Below are positions 37,214 through 46,296 of a stretch of DNA of 64,000 bases, one piece after another. Origin of the DNA: Pseudomonas sp. dw_358. GTDB taxonomy: Bacteria > Pseudomonadota > Gammaproteobacteria > Pseudomonadales > Pseudomonadaceae. Where the stretch lies: NCBI RefSeq assembly GCF_018449655.1, contig NZ_JAAVUX010000002.1:186001-250000 (forward strand), in the 5' to 3' direction. Made by a program: the position numbers and the translations under genes. The notes beneath the pieces are model-generated. The model had not been told where the DNA came from. It saw only the letters and a list, made by a program, of their open reading frames with translations, and ran no database searches. Each line of letters starts with the position of its first letter. The first letter of the stretch is position 1.

Positions 37214-38150
37214 ATGGCAATTGAAAATGTGTTCATCGCCGGGTTTGAGAAATGTGGGACCACAGCATTAGCTGACTGGGTTTTGCTCAATGGCCTGGCT
37301 GAACATCGCGTTCCTGGAAAAAAAGAACCTCACTTGTATGCAAATGATGAGCCTCACCCTATTCGTCTACGCACGTCTACGCTGCCCTTGATGGATGCAA
37401 GCGTCGGCTATGCAACCGATCCTGCGGCCATCGGGCGCCTGCCTCAGCACGACACTCGCATCGTACTGTGCCTGAGAGGCCAGTTCGAACGCCTCTGGAG
37501 CGCCTACAAAATGATGAAGATCATCGGTGTCAGCACGGCTTCGGCCGATACCTATTTCGCCTCATATTTCACCCCCGCGACGGCTGAAAGCGGTCAACAG
37601 AGAACCGCGCATAACGCAGAAAAAGCGCTCGATTTTTATATTAATACCTTCAAAAAATACTTCCCGCGGCGGTCTCACGAGGTGGTGCAGGGTTATGTTG
37701 AAAAGGAGCTTGCCAATATCCGCTCAGACGCTCCTGGAGCGAATCGAGTATGAGCTAGGTTTTTATCTCTCCCGCAGGCAGCTTCCATTCGCATCGCTTC
37801 TGGGTCCCTGCTTTTTCTATTACCCCCTAAGGACCCTGCTCGAAAAATATCAGCGTTGCGATGTGGCAGTGATCTCTGTAACCCGACTGAGTGACCCGGC
37901 GTCCAGAAAAAAATTCACGGAAGGCGTCTTTGAACGAAGCCTTGATACCTCTGACGTTCCGATCCGCTATAGCGGCGCCATACTGGACAGTGACGAACCC
38001 AAACCTGACTTCAACGATAACGCCTTCGACCTTCTGCGATCGTGCTTCAGTTACGATCTGGCCCAGGCTCGAACGTTGATCCAGAAGACCCGTTTCGGCG
38101 ATACGCTGCTGGATAATGACGATCTGAACCGTTATCTGGTGAAGACATGA
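37214..38150 (+). pseudogene. Sulfotransferase-family gene broken by a frameshift
   Basis: The first 160 or so codons from the ATG at 37214 encode the N-terminal half of a PAPS-dependent sulfotransferase: the phosphosulfate-binding loop FIAGFEKCGTTALADWV is intact, and the region near 37460-37500 (RIVLCLRGQFERLWSAYKMM) matches the 3'-phosphate-binding part. This frame stops at 37753. The following codons continue a plausible protein in the next frame (LLERIEYELGFYLSRRQL onward) to a stop at 38150, so a single-base indel near 37700-37720 has split the gene. A sequencing error is possible. If repaired it would give about 310 residues. Its neighbours suggest a lost role in modifying a surface glycan. 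Confidence 0.75.
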
Positions 38151-38353
38151 TCGCACCTTTGAACGCCCCATTCGAAACGGTCAGAGAGGGGTCCAACGTC
38201 TCTTTCTCCCTGGCGTCACCGACCTAAGGATGTTCCGTGCAACGTTCCGCCCGTCAGCGGCAAGTCGAAATTCACCCGCCAAACAGCGTTATTCTCGCTC
38301 GACGGTAGACACACCCGGGATGTCATCCGATTTCTCGCTGACAAATGCTCGAA

Positions 38354-38860
38354 TCAGGCGCAGTACATCACCATCGCGTCCGGACACAGCCGGTTGTGTT
38401 GGCGAAAACCCAATCTGTACCCTTTATCGGTTTCCACAACGAACTCAGTCAGCGTCAGCAGATCCTCCGGCTTGTGGTACATCGAAATGGCCATTTGCGG
38501 CCGGTTACGGGCAATGGTTTGCCGTGCACCGTGCAGGGCTTTCAGCTCAGAACCCTCGATCTCCAGCTTGATGAAGGTGGCGGTCTGGCCGGTGGCTTCG
38601 TCGATGGTGGTCACTGGGCTGGTGAATGCGATGCTGTCTCCAAGTGATTGGCCGTGAACGTGGCTCAACATTCCCGAGTCGGCAACATGGGCCGTGTTCG
38701 GCAGGACGGGGTCTGCGCCGAAGCCGGGAACGGTACAGCCGGGGTTGAATTTCAGCGCCGTGGTACTTTCCCAAAGGCCTTGCTCATGGAGCGTGATGTT
38801 GCCCACCAAGGGCTTGAGGTATTCGTTCTGCAAACCGCCGTAGCCATCTTTTTGCCTGCA
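38354..38860 (-). pseudogene. Truncated FkbM-type methyltransferase remnant
   Basis: The frame encodes about 165 residues that match only the C-terminal half of FkbM methyltransferases: NITLHEQGLWESTTALKF, FIKLEIEGSELKALHGARQ and RPQMAISMYHKPEDLL. It is interrupted by a stop at 38861-38863; the SAM-binding N-terminal part is missing and only a TTG could start it. It resembles the last third of the intact FkbM protein at 26087. With the sulfotransferase remnant it marks a decayed modification cassette. The 200 bases between the two remnants hold nothing that I recognise. Confidence 0.75.
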
Positions 38861-38906
38861 TCAGGACTGCCATAGCGCAGGTCTGGCCAATCAGGTTTTC
38901 CCGAAC

Positions 38907-38930
38907 AAAAAAAGAGGCCTTTCGGCCCCT
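38907..38930 (-). terminator. Terminator of cheR
   Basis: Stem AGGGGCC/GGCCTCT (one G-U) with GAAA loop and seven Ts on the minus strand, 16 bases past the cheR stop. Confidence 0.9.
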
Positions 38931-38946
38931 GGAAAACGTAAAACCT

Positions 38947-39774
38947 TTATTTCGCCTGGTAAATGATCCCCGGGCTGCACTGCACCATCTGATACAGGTC
39001 GGGCAACCCATTCAGTGCCTCGGAAGCGCCAAGGAACAGATACCCACCACGCTTGAGGGTACCGTGGATGCGGGTCAGGATGTCTTTCTTGACCTGCGCC
39101 GAGAAATAGATCAGCACGTTACGGCAGAACACGATATCGAACTTGCCCAGCGCCGCGTAGCTGTCCAGCAGGTTGAACGAGCGGAATTCCACGCGGGTGC
39201 GGATCGGCGCCTTGATGGCGTAGCGGCCGGCGCCCTTGGCGTCGAAATAGCGTTGCAGGCGCTCGGGTGACAGGCCGCGGGCGATGGCCAGGCTGTCGTA
39301 CTCGCCGCTTTTGCAGTTGGTCAGCATGGTACCCGACAGGTCGGTGGCGACGATCTGCGCACCCGCCTTGAGCTGGCCCAGGTTGCTGCGTTCGAACTCG
39401 TCGATGGACATCGACAGCGAATAGGGTTCCTGTCCCGAGGAGCAGGCTGCCGACCAGATGCGCAGGCGCTGGCCGGGGCTCGCCTTGATGGCCTCTGGAA
39501 GGACCTTGTTCTTCAAGACTTCGAAGGGATAGGTGTCGCGAAACCACAGGGTCTCGTTGGTGGTCATGGCGTCCACCACCTGCTCGCGCAAGCCACTGCG
39601 CGGCTGGGTCTGGATGCGCTGCACCAGCTCGCCCAGGGATTTGATGCCCTGCTGTTCCATCAGCTTGTTCAGACGGCTGGAGACCAGATACTGCTTGTTC
39701 TCACCCAGCAGAATGCCACAGGCTTTTTCCAGGAAGACCCTGAACTGATCAAAATCCAAATTACCTGTAGACAC
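38947..39774 (-). CDS. cheR: Chemotaxis methyltransferase CheR
   Basis: Methylates glutamates on chemoreceptors with SAM. 275 residues: N-terminal helical CheR_N domain (1-75) and a methyltransferase domain (MTTNETLWFRD, IWSAACSSGQEPYS SAM loop, FCRNVLIYF). No C-terminal TPR or VGWEF-receptor tether. Placed after cheV as in P. aeruginosa (PA3348-PA3349 next to flgA). Confidence 0.96.
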   Translation of the reverse strand: MSTGNLDFDQFRVFLEKACGILLGENKQYLVSSRLNKLMEQQGIKSLGELVQRIQTQPRSGLREQVVDAMTTNETLWFRDTYPFEVLKNKVLPEAIKASPGQRLRIWSAACSSGQEPYSLSMSIDEFERSNLGQLKAGAQIVATDLSGTMLTNCKSGEYDSLAIARGLSPERLQRYFDAKGAGRYAIKAPIRTRVEFRSFNLLDSYAALGKFDIVFCRNVLIYFSAQVKKDILTRIHGTLKRGGYLFLGASEALNGLPDLYQMVQCSPGIIYQAK

Positions 39775-39852
39775 TATGCCGCCTCATGAATCAGTCACAC
39801 CGATGGCGGATGCCACCGGCTTTTCGTCTTTTTGATTACAACCACTGCAACA

Positions 39853-40776
39853 TTAGTTTGCCTTGATCCGATTCACCACACGAGCGGCGAGATCATCCGG
39901 GCGGAACTTGGCGAGGAAGTCGTCAGCGCCGACCTTCTTCACCATCGCCTGGTTGAACACCCCGGACAGCGAGGTGTGCAGGCAGATATGCAGCTTCTGC
40001 ATGCGCGGGTCGGCGCGGATTTCTGCCGTCAAGGTGTAGCCGTCCATCTCCGGCATTTCAATGTCGGAGATCATCATCAGGAATTCTTCTTCCGGCTTCT
40101 TGCCTTCGTCCACCAGCTTGCGCAGGTAGTCGAGCGCCTGGCGGCCGTCGTTGAGGGCGACCACTTCGACTCCGATGGTCTGCAGGCAACGGGTCACCTG
40201 TTTGCGCGCCACCGAGGAGTCGTCCACGGTCAGCACCCGCAGGCTCTGCGCTTTCTGCTGGACGTGTTCTTCGACGATGCCCACGGAGATCGCTTCGGAG
40301 GTCGGCGCCACTTCGGCGAGGATTTTCTCCACGTCGATGATTTCCACCAGCTTGTTGTCTACCCGCGTCACGGCCGTGAGGTAGTGATCGCGGCCAGTGC
40401 CCTTGGGTGGTGGATGGATCTCTTCCCAGTTCATGTTGACGATGCGCTCGACCGAGTGCACCAGAAAACCCTGAATCTTGGTGTTGTACTCCGTGATGAT
40501 CACGAAGGTGTCCTTGACCGATGGCAGCAGCGGCGAACCGGTGGCCAGCGACAGGTCAAGAATCGGGATCGTTGCCCCTCGAATGTTAGCGACACCGCGC
40601 ACAACCGGGCTGGACCTTGGCATAACGGTCAAGTTGGGACATTGCAGCACTTCCCGCACCTTGAACACGTTGATCCCGTAGAGCTGCTTGCCGTTAAGGC
40701 GAAACAGCAGCAGTTCGAGACGATTCTGCCCTACCAGTTGAGTGCGCTGGTTCACCGAATCCATTACACCAGCCAT
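39853..40776 (-). CDS. cheV: Chemotaxis coupling protein CheV
   Basis: 307 residues: N-terminal CheW-like coupling domain (LELLLFRLNGKQLYGINVFKVREVL) and C-terminal receiver domain with the phospho-acceptor Asp in MMISDIEMPEMDG. Couples receptors to CheA with phosphorylation feedback. Start at 40776 because GAGGAG is 7 bases before it; an earlier ATG lacks a site. It is divergent from flgA, the two starts being 71 bases apart. Confidence 0.96.
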   Translation of the reverse strand: MAGVMDSVNQRTQLVGQNRLELLLFRLNGKQLYGINVFKVREVLQCPNLTVMPRSSPVVRGVANIRGATIPILDLSLATGSPLLPSVKDTFVIITEYNTKIQGFLVHSVERIVNMNWEEIHPPPKGTGRDHYLTAVTRVDNKLVEIIDVEKILAEVAPTSEAISVGIVEEHVQQKAQSLRVLTVDDSSVARKQVTRCLQTIGVEVVALNDGRQALDYLRKLVDEGKKPEEEFLMMISDIEMPEMDGYTLTAEIRADPRMQKLHICLHTSLSGVFNQAMVKKVGADDFLAKFRPDDLAARVVNRIKAN

Positions 40777-40819
40777 GCCCAGACTCCTCATTGATGCTTG
40801 AACCGCGGACGAACGAAGT

Positions 40820-40835
40820 CGGCACGGGCCTTGCT
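40820..40835 (+). promoter_or_regulatory. Sigma-54 promoter match upstream of flgA
   Basis: CGGCACG-N4-TTGCT, one mismatch from consensus. The predicted transcription start (about 40846) falls only two bases before the flgA ATG, which would give a nearly leaderless message. Confidence 0.65.
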
Positions 40836-40847
40836 ATTTGTAACGGT

Positions 40848-41591
40848 ATGAACGCCAAACCGACATTTTTCCGACACTGCCTGCTCAAAACGCTGGCTGC
40901 CTTTTTCCTGATCCTATCGGGCGCTTCTGTATTTGCGGACGATATCACCTCGCCTGAACAGCTTATCGGTGCAACCCAAGGGTTTCTTGAGTTCACGGTA
41001 GAAGATTATTTGGCGACTAGCCAAATAGACGGTCGTTACGAGATCGAAGTGGCGCAGCTGGACCCTCGCCTGCAGATGGCTGCGTGCGACAAACCGTTGA
41101 CCGCCACTCAGCAAAGCCCCGGCGCCCCGCTGGGCCGCGTGACGGTCAAAGTGCGCTGCGAAGGCGAAAAGCCCTGGACGGTTTTCGTCGGTGCCCAGGT
41201 GAAATTATTCCGCCAGGTGGTCATTACCACCCGGCCCATGAAACGCGACACGGTGCTGGCTGACGGCGACGTGTCGCTGCATGAACAGGATGTGGGTCTG
41301 TTGAGCCAGGGTTACCTGACTGGCCTGGATCAGGCACTGGGGCAGAAATTGGTCCGACCAACGGTCAATGGCCAGGTCCTCACCCCCCAGCACCTTGAAC
41401 AAGTGGCAGTGATCGCCAAGGGTGATCAAGTGGTCATCACCGCACGCAGTGGCACGCTGGCCGTGCGCATGCCCGGTGAAGCCTTGAGCGACGGGGGCAT
41501 GAGCGAGCAGATCCGGGTGCGCAATCTCAACTCCCAGCGGGTGGTCAAAGCCAAGGTCATGGGGCCTGGCCAGGTGGAGGTGTCGATGTAG
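40848..41591 (+). CDS. flgA: Flagellar P-ring chaperone FlgA
   Basis: Periplasmic chaperone for FlgI. 247 residues: signal peptide about 1-30 (LLKTLAAFFLILSGASVFA) and the SAF-type C-terminal domain (LADGDVSLHEQDVG, VTARSGTLAVRM-like end). No ribosome site is visible before the ATG at 40848; an upstream in-frame ATG at 40791 would place the start inside the cheV start region and ahead of the sigma-54 site. Confidence 0.94.
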   Translation: MNAKPTFFRHCLLKTLAAFFLILSGASVFADDITSPEQLIGATQGFLEFTVEDYLATSQIDGRYEIEVAQLDPRLQMAACDKPLTATQQSPGAPLGRVTVKVRCEGEKPWTVFVGAQVKLFRQVVITTRPMKRDTVLADGDVSLHEQDVGLLSQGYLTGLDQALGQKLVRPTVNGQVLTPQHLEQVAVIAKGDQVVITARSGTLAVRMPGEALSDGGMSEQIRVRNLNSQRVVKAKVMGPGQVEVSM

Positions 41592-41690
41592 GGCGCTGGC
41601 GGTGGCCGCCAATTTTTTCTAGACTGTGAATCCGACGGCTCGAATCGAGGGCGCGGCGTGCACGTTGTTTTGCCGCCAGCAAAAAAACCC

Positions 41691-41717
41691 TAAAGTTTTT
41701 GGCGAGAGCGCCGAAAA
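41691..41717 (+). promoter_or_regulatory. FliA (sigma-28) promoter of flgMN
   Basis: TAAAGTTT, 11 bases, GCCGAAAA: one mismatch from the classical TAAAGTTT-N11-GCCGATAA. About 40 bases before flgM. FliA control of its own anti-sigma factor is established. Confidence 0.92.
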
Positions 41718-41754
41718 AAGGGCAAGCGTCCAAAACACCCAGAGGTTTCACATC

Positions 41755-42069
41755 ATGGCCATCGACTTAAGTCGTTTGAACAACTCCCCAGCGGTGTCGA
41801 CTACGACCCGCAGCAGCGGCACCAAGGAAAGCTCGGCTGTCAGCGCTGATACCAGCGTGACCAAGACTTCCGCCGTGTCCAGCGGTGAACCCGTAACGCT
41901 GAGCGATGGGGCACAGCAATTGCAAAAGATCACTGACAAGCTGAACGACCAGCCTACCGTCAACAGTGCACGTGTTGCCGCCCTCAAGCAGTCCATCGCC
42001 GATGGCAGCTACCAGGTGGACAGCGCCAAGGTTGCCGGCAAGCTGCTTAACTTCGAAGCCCAGCGCTAA
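41755..42069 (+). CDS. flgM: Anti-sigma-28 factor FlgM
   Basis: Binds FliA until the hook is complete, then is exported. 104 residues with a disordered Ser/Thr-rich N-terminus (MAIDLSRLNN) and the C-terminal FliA-binding helices (VTLSDGAQQLQKI, ARVAALKQSIADGSYQVDSAKVA). Start at 41755 with AGAGG 9 bases upstream; a longer frame would overlap the promoter. Confidence 0.96.
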   Translation: MAIDLSRLNNSPAVSTTTRSSGTKESSAVSADTSVTKTSAVSSGEPVTLSDGAQQLQKITDKLNDQPTVNSARVAALKQSIADGSYQVDSAKVAGKLLNFEAQR

Positions 42070-42120
42070 CCCAAGGGTCTGCGTCGGGGTTCTCCACTGC
42101 GTAGAGAGCCAGAGCCTGCC

Positions 42121-42588
42121 ATGCAAGATCAAATGTTGTTGCAGCTGATTGAAGATGATATTGCTCCGGCGCATCAGCTCCTGGAATTACTGCGAGCCGA
42201 GTCAGTGGCTTTGCACGGTCGGGACATGGTGCTGCTCGAAAATATCCTCGCGCACAAGCAGTCGCTCATCGTTCAGCTCGAACAACATGGTCGCAAGCGC
42301 AGCGAAATCCTCGCCGGCCTCGGTTTGACCGCGGACCGAGGCGGCCTGCAGATTCTGGCCCAGCATTCACACCTGGGCGCTACCCTGCTCGAAAGGGGCG
42401 ACCAGTTGACCGCCGTATTGGACCAGTGCCAGGCCGTCAACGCCGGCAATGGCAAGGCCATTCAGTTGCAGCAGATGGCCACCGCGAACCAGGTGCGCAT
42501 TCTCACTGGCGGTGAGGCACCCTCGCTGTACAACAGCCGCGGATCGACCTCGCGCATGGCCAAACAGCGTCCGTTGAGCCAGGCTTGA
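42121..42588 (+). CDS. flgN: Flagellar export chaperone FlgN
   Basis: Chaperone of FlgK and FlgL. 155 residues, mainly helical, with the family pattern LLQLIEDDIAPAHQLLELLRAES and a C-terminal SxTSRMAKQRPLSQA tail. Follows flgM by 51 bases. Confidence 0.93.
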   Translation: MQDQMLLQLIEDDIAPAHQLLELLRAESVALHGRDMVLLENILAHKQSLIVQLEQHGRKRSEILAGLGLTADRGGLQILAQHSHLGATLLERGDQLTAVLDQCQAVNAGNGKAIQLQQMATANQVRILTGGEAPSLYNSRGSTSRMAKQRPLSQA

Positions 42589-42658
42589 CGGGCTGCAGTC
42601 AGCCGTAGAACATGCTGGCAAATAGCTACACTTCTTTCAGGTCTGGAGATAGATCAGC

Positions 42659-43402
42659 GTGTTCAATGCCTCTGCGGAAGATGCACCTCAGCCTCCCAAA
42701 GTGCTCACCACTCCCCTGGAAGTGGCCGCCAACCTGCGCCTGTTGCTGGAGGGACATGACCCACTGATCATTACCTTTCACGAACGCAGCCAACGCTTTC
42801 AGAGCTTTTTGATCAGTGTTGATCGCGAAGCCAACGCCTTGGTCCTGGACGAGATGATCCCCCGTGACGGCGAGCGCTTCATGAGTGCTGGCGAGCCCTT
42901 CCGGGTCGAGGGGTTCCATGACGGGGTGCGCGTTGCCTGGGAGTCAACCGACGACTGGCGCATCGTCGACCGCGACGGCGAGCGCAGCTATCACGGCCCC
43001 TTGCCCAGCGAGGTGATCTATCACCAGCGCCGCAACGCCTTTCGCGCCGCCCTCAAGCTGTCCCAGCTGATTGACGTGGAAGTGGCGGGCGACAAGATCA
43101 AGTACCCGGTGCGCGGCAAGCTGCTGGACATCTCAGCCACCGGTTGCAAGCTGCGTTTTGATGGTAACGTCGCCGAACGCCTGCAACTGGGCCAAATCTA
43201 CGAGCGTTTCAGTGCCGCCCTGCCCTACGGCACCATGGTCGCGCCGGTGGAGTTGCGCCATCTGCACTTCGAAGAGCGCATCGACACCACGTTCGCCGGT
43301 GTGCGCTTTCATAACGTCAGCGGCCTGGTGCAGCGTCAGGTCGAGCGTTTTGTGTATCAATTGCAGCGTGAAGCGCGGCAGTTCGATAAAGACGATTTCT
43401 GA
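42659..43402 (+). CDS. flgZ: c-di-GMP-binding flagellar brake protein FlgZ (YcgR family)
   Basis: 247 residues: N-terminal YcgR_N domain and C-terminal PilZ domain with the c-di-GMP motifs RNAFR (Arg125, Arg129) and DISATG (Asp157-Gly162). With c-di-GMP it slows swimming. GTG start with GGAG ten bases upstream. Downstream of flgN, as in P. fluorescens and P. putida. Confidence 0.95.
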   Translation: MFNASAEDAPQPPKVLTTPLEVAANLRLLLEGHDPLIITFHERSQRFQSFLISVDREANALVLDEMIPRDGERFMSAGEPFRVEGFHDGVRVAWESTDDWRIVDRDGERSYHGPLPSEVIYHQRRNAFRAALKLSQLIDVEVAGDKIKYPVRGKLLDISATGCKLRFDGNVAERLQLGQIYERFSAALPYGTMVAPVELRHLHFEERIDTTFAGVRFHNVSGLVQRQVERFVYQLQREARQFDKDDF

Positions 43403-43495
43403 TCGCTCTACATCCCTGCTTGCGGCAGGAACGCATGAAGCTCGCGATGAATGCCACGCCGACCCTTTGGCTGGCGTCATCGGCTTCGCGCTCTC

Positions 43496-44791
43496 CTACG
43501 GTTTGACCTCTTGCGGCTCCTCGAACGCCGGTTCGCCCGTGTGCATCTGGTCGTGCACCACCTGCTCGTCCACCCGAGGGTCCAGCGCCGCGGCCAAGGG
43601 CGAGTTGGCTGCCGGCATGGCGATGTGATGCAGCGGTGCATCCTCGACCTGGTGCAAGTTAGTGACTGCTTTGGGCCGGATACGCCAGACCAGCACCGCC
43701 GCCCAGAACACCACGAAGGCATAGAGCATCTGGCTACCGAACAGCTTCATCAACACGCCGGCCGCCAGCGGGCCGATACAGGCACCCACGCCATAGGTCA
43801 CCAGTAGCATCGCGGTCAACGACACCCGACGCTCGCTTTCGACGTGGTCGTTGGAAAACGCTACCGCCAGCGGGTACAGACAGAACTGCAGCATCGACAC
43901 CAGAAAGCCCGCCGCGAACAGCAGCTGCAACGGCACCTGGGGCAGGATCGCCAAGGGCAACGCCATCACCCCCAGGCCGATGGCCGAGCAGCGGATCAAC
44001 AGCGCCCGGTCATAGCGGTCCGACAGCCAGCCCAGCGGCCACTGCACCACCAGCCCGGCAAAGATGCAGGAGCCCATGAACAGGCCGATCATTTCGGTGC
44101 TGAGCCCCTGTTGCGCGGCATACAGTGGCGCCAGGCCATAGAACGATCCGAGCATCAGACCGGAACCGAGCACCGTGCTCAGCGATTGCGGCACGCGCTT
44201 GATGAAAAACCTCGGCTCCATAGGCGCCGGGCGCATGGGTGCCGGGTGAATCCGTCGGGTCAGCGCCACCGGTACCAGACACAAGGCGAAACAGAGCGCT
44301 ACCAGCATCAGCAATTCCGGCCCCAGGCCTGGGTGCAGCACCAGAATCAGCTGCCCCAGCACCAGCCCCAGGTAGGAGGCGATCATGTACCCGCTGAACA
44401 CCTTGCCACGCTGGCTGGCCTCGGCCTGCTCATTGAGCCAGCTCTCGATCACCATGTATTGGCACATCATGCCGAGACCGACGATCATCCGCAGAATGAT
44501 CCAGGCCGGGAGGTAGTTGACCAGCCCATGGCCCAGCACCGCAGCGCCGACGATACCGGCGCAGGTGGCGTAGGCACGGATGTGCCCGACCCGGGCAATC
44601 AGGCGGTGACCAATCTTGCCGCCCAGGGCCAGGCCGAAATAGTTGGCCGCCATCAACGCGCCGACCCACAGACTGTCCACGTGCTCGGCATCCAGGCGCA
44701 GGGCCAGGTAGGTGCTCAGCAGGCCCGAGCCGATCAACATCATCAGCGACGCGAAATACAACGCTCGAAAATTTTTCCAGATCTGGCGCAT
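43496..44791 (-). CDS. MFS transporter, YcaD/sugar-efflux type
   Basis: 431 residues with about 12 membrane helices. The QYMVIESWLNEQAEASQRGKVF region after helix 4 is typical of the YcaD group of the major facilitator superfamily. The last 60 residues form a charged cytoplasmic tail. Substrate unknown. It reads toward flgZ from the other strand and has no link to motility that I can see. Confidence 0.85.
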   Translation of the reverse strand: MRQIWKNFRALYFASLMMLIGSGLLSTYLALRLDAEHVDSLWVGALMAANYFGLALGGKIGHRLIARVGHIRAYATCAGIVGAAVLGHGLVNYLPAWIILRMIVGLGMMCQYMVIESWLNEQAEASQRGKVFSGYMIASYLGLVLGQLILVLHPGLGPELLMLVALCFALCLVPVALTRRIHPAPMRPAPMEPRFFIKRVPQSLSTVLGSGLMLGSFYGLAPLYAAQQGLSTEMIGLFMGSCIFAGLVVQWPLGWLSDRYDRALLIRCSAIGLGVMALPLAILPQVPLQLLFAAGFLVSMLQFCLYPLAVAFSNDHVESERRVSLTAMLLVTYGVGACIGPLAAGVLMKLFGSQMLYAFVVFWAAVLVWRIRPKAVTNLHQVEDAPLHHIAMPAANSPLAAALDPRVDEQVVHDQMHTGEPAFEEPQEVKP

Positions 44792-44869
44792 CGGCGTTCC
44801 GAGCGGCTCCTTGTGGGATGGCTTGCTGAGTAAGTGCTATGTCTTGAGGGGTGAACCGAGCGACCATCG

Positions 44870-46213
44870 CTACGCTTGAGCGGCCAGAACGCGCCGTTCC
44901 CACGGGGTGATTTCATCCAGGAAGCTGGCCAATTCCAGCGACTTGGAAGCAATGTAGCCTTCGACGAATTCGGCCCCGAACAGTTCCTTGGCTAAATCAC
45001 TGCGCTTGAGACGTTCAAGGGCCGCGTGCAAGGTACAGGGTAGCGACAATTTTTCTTCTACCTGGAAATCGCCGCTGACCGGTGGCGTCGGTTGCAGTTC
45101 GTGCTCCAGGCCATATAGACCCGCCGCCAGGCTGGCGGCAATGGCCAGGTAAGGGTTGGCATCGGCGCCGGGCAGGCGGTTTTCCACTCGCCGGGCCACG
45201 GGGGCACTGGCCGGGATGCGCAGGCCAACGCCACGATTGTCCTCGGACCAGCAGACGTTATTGGGGGACGCAATGGGATCGCTCAAGCGCTGGTAGGAAT
45301 TGACGTTAGGCGCAAACAGCGCGGTGAACTGCGGCAGCGCCGCTTGCTGACCGCCGATGAAATGGCGAAAGGCCGCCGTTGCTTGCCCGGCCTCGTCGCT
45401 GAAGAGGGTGCGACCGCTGCCCTGCTCCACCACGCTTTGGTGCAGGTGCATGGAGCTGCCCGGGGTCCCGGCCAGCGGCTTGGCCATGCAGACCACGTTC
45501 AGGCCGTGCTTGAGACCGACCTCCTTGAGCAGGTGCTTGAACAGGAAAGTCTGGTCGGCGATCAGCAGGGGGTCGCCGTGCAGCAGGTTGATCTCGAACT
45601 GGCTCACGCCCATTTCATGCATGAAGGTATCGCGGGGCAGGCCCAGCGCGGCCATGCACTGATAGACCTCACGCCAGAACGGGCGCAAGCCGTTGTTGGA
45701 ACTGACGCTGAAGGCCGAATGGCCGTCTTCGCGGCGCCCGTCCAGGCCCACCGGCGGCAGGAAGACCTGTGCGGGATCGCTGTGGTGGGCGAAGACAAAG
45801 AACTCCAGTTCCGTGGCCACCACCGGCGCCAACCCCCGTTCGGCATACCGCGCCAACACCGCCTTGAGTTGGCTGCGGGTCGACAGCGCCGAACGGCGCC
45901 CGTCCAGCTCGTCGGCGTCGCAAATGACCAGGGCGCGAGGCTCTTCGCTCCAAGGCAAGCGGTGAAGCTGGCCGGGAACGGCGACCAAGGTCAAATCGCC
46001 ATCCTCGCCACCGTAGAAACGGGCCGGCGGGTAACCGCCCATGATGCATTGCAACAACACACCCCGGGCCAGTTGCAAGCGACGGCCTTCGAGAAAGCCC
46101 GCGACGGTCATGACCTTGCCCCGCGGTACCCCGTTGAGGTCCGGGGTCACGCATTCGATTTCATCCACGCCTGCCAGAAAGTCGGCGAGGGCAACGGGGC
46201 TGGCGGTCGTCAT
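44870..46213 (-). CDS. Glutamine synthetase-family protein, probable gamma-glutamylpolyamine synthetase
   Basis: 447 residues with the GS catalytic core: metal site TELEFFVF and Glu-rich VSQFEINLLHGDPL, SSMHLHQS, the FAPNVNSYQR stretch and RRVENRLPGADANPYLAIA. The N-terminal beta-grasp contains GVPRGKV. Pseudomonas uses several such enzymes (PauA/SpuI type) to gamma-glutamylate putrescine and other polyamines; which amine is used here cannot be said. Start at 46213, after AAGGA. Confidence 0.85.
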   Translation of the reverse strand: MTTASPVALADFLAGVDEIECVTPDLNGVPRGKVMTVAGFLEGRRLQLARGVLLQCIMGGYPPARFYGGEDGDLTLVAVPGQLHRLPWSEEPRALVICDADELDGRRSALSTRSQLKAVLARYAERGLAPVVATELEFFVFAHHSDPAQVFLPPVGLDGRREDGHSAFSVSSNNGLRPFWREVYQCMAALGLPRDTFMHEMGVSQFEINLLHGDPLLIADQTFLFKHLLKEVGLKHGLNVVCMAKPLAGTPGSSMHLHQSVVEQGSGRTLFSDEAGQATAAFRHFIGGQQAALPQFTALFAPNVNSYQRLSDPIASPNNVCWSEDNRGVGLRIPASAPVARRVENRLPGADANPYLAIAASLAAGLYGLEHELQPTPPVSGDFQVEEKLSLPCTLHAALERLKRSDLAKELFGAEFVEGYIASKSLELASFLDEITPWERRVLAAQA

Positions 46214-46239
46214 GACTCGGTCCTTGATGATCCAACCGC

Positions 46240-46277
46240 TGGGCGGCGAAGCGAACAAAATACGCAACCGCCGCCCA
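46240..46277. repeat. Inverted repeat upstream of the GS-like gene
   Basis: Perfect 9-bp arms TGGGCGGCG (46240-46248) and CGCCGCCCA (46269-46277) with a 20-base AT-richer loop, between the transporter stop and the GS-like start. Operator or weak terminator; no U-tract. Confidence 0.45.
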
Positions 46278-46296
46278 CAAGATCAAGCCCGACGGC

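Noticed and set aside
43403..43495. A possible family B repeat between flgZ and the YcaD-type transporter gene (CCCTGCTTGCGGCAGG).
   Set aside because: It is only a short imperfect palindrome without the family core.
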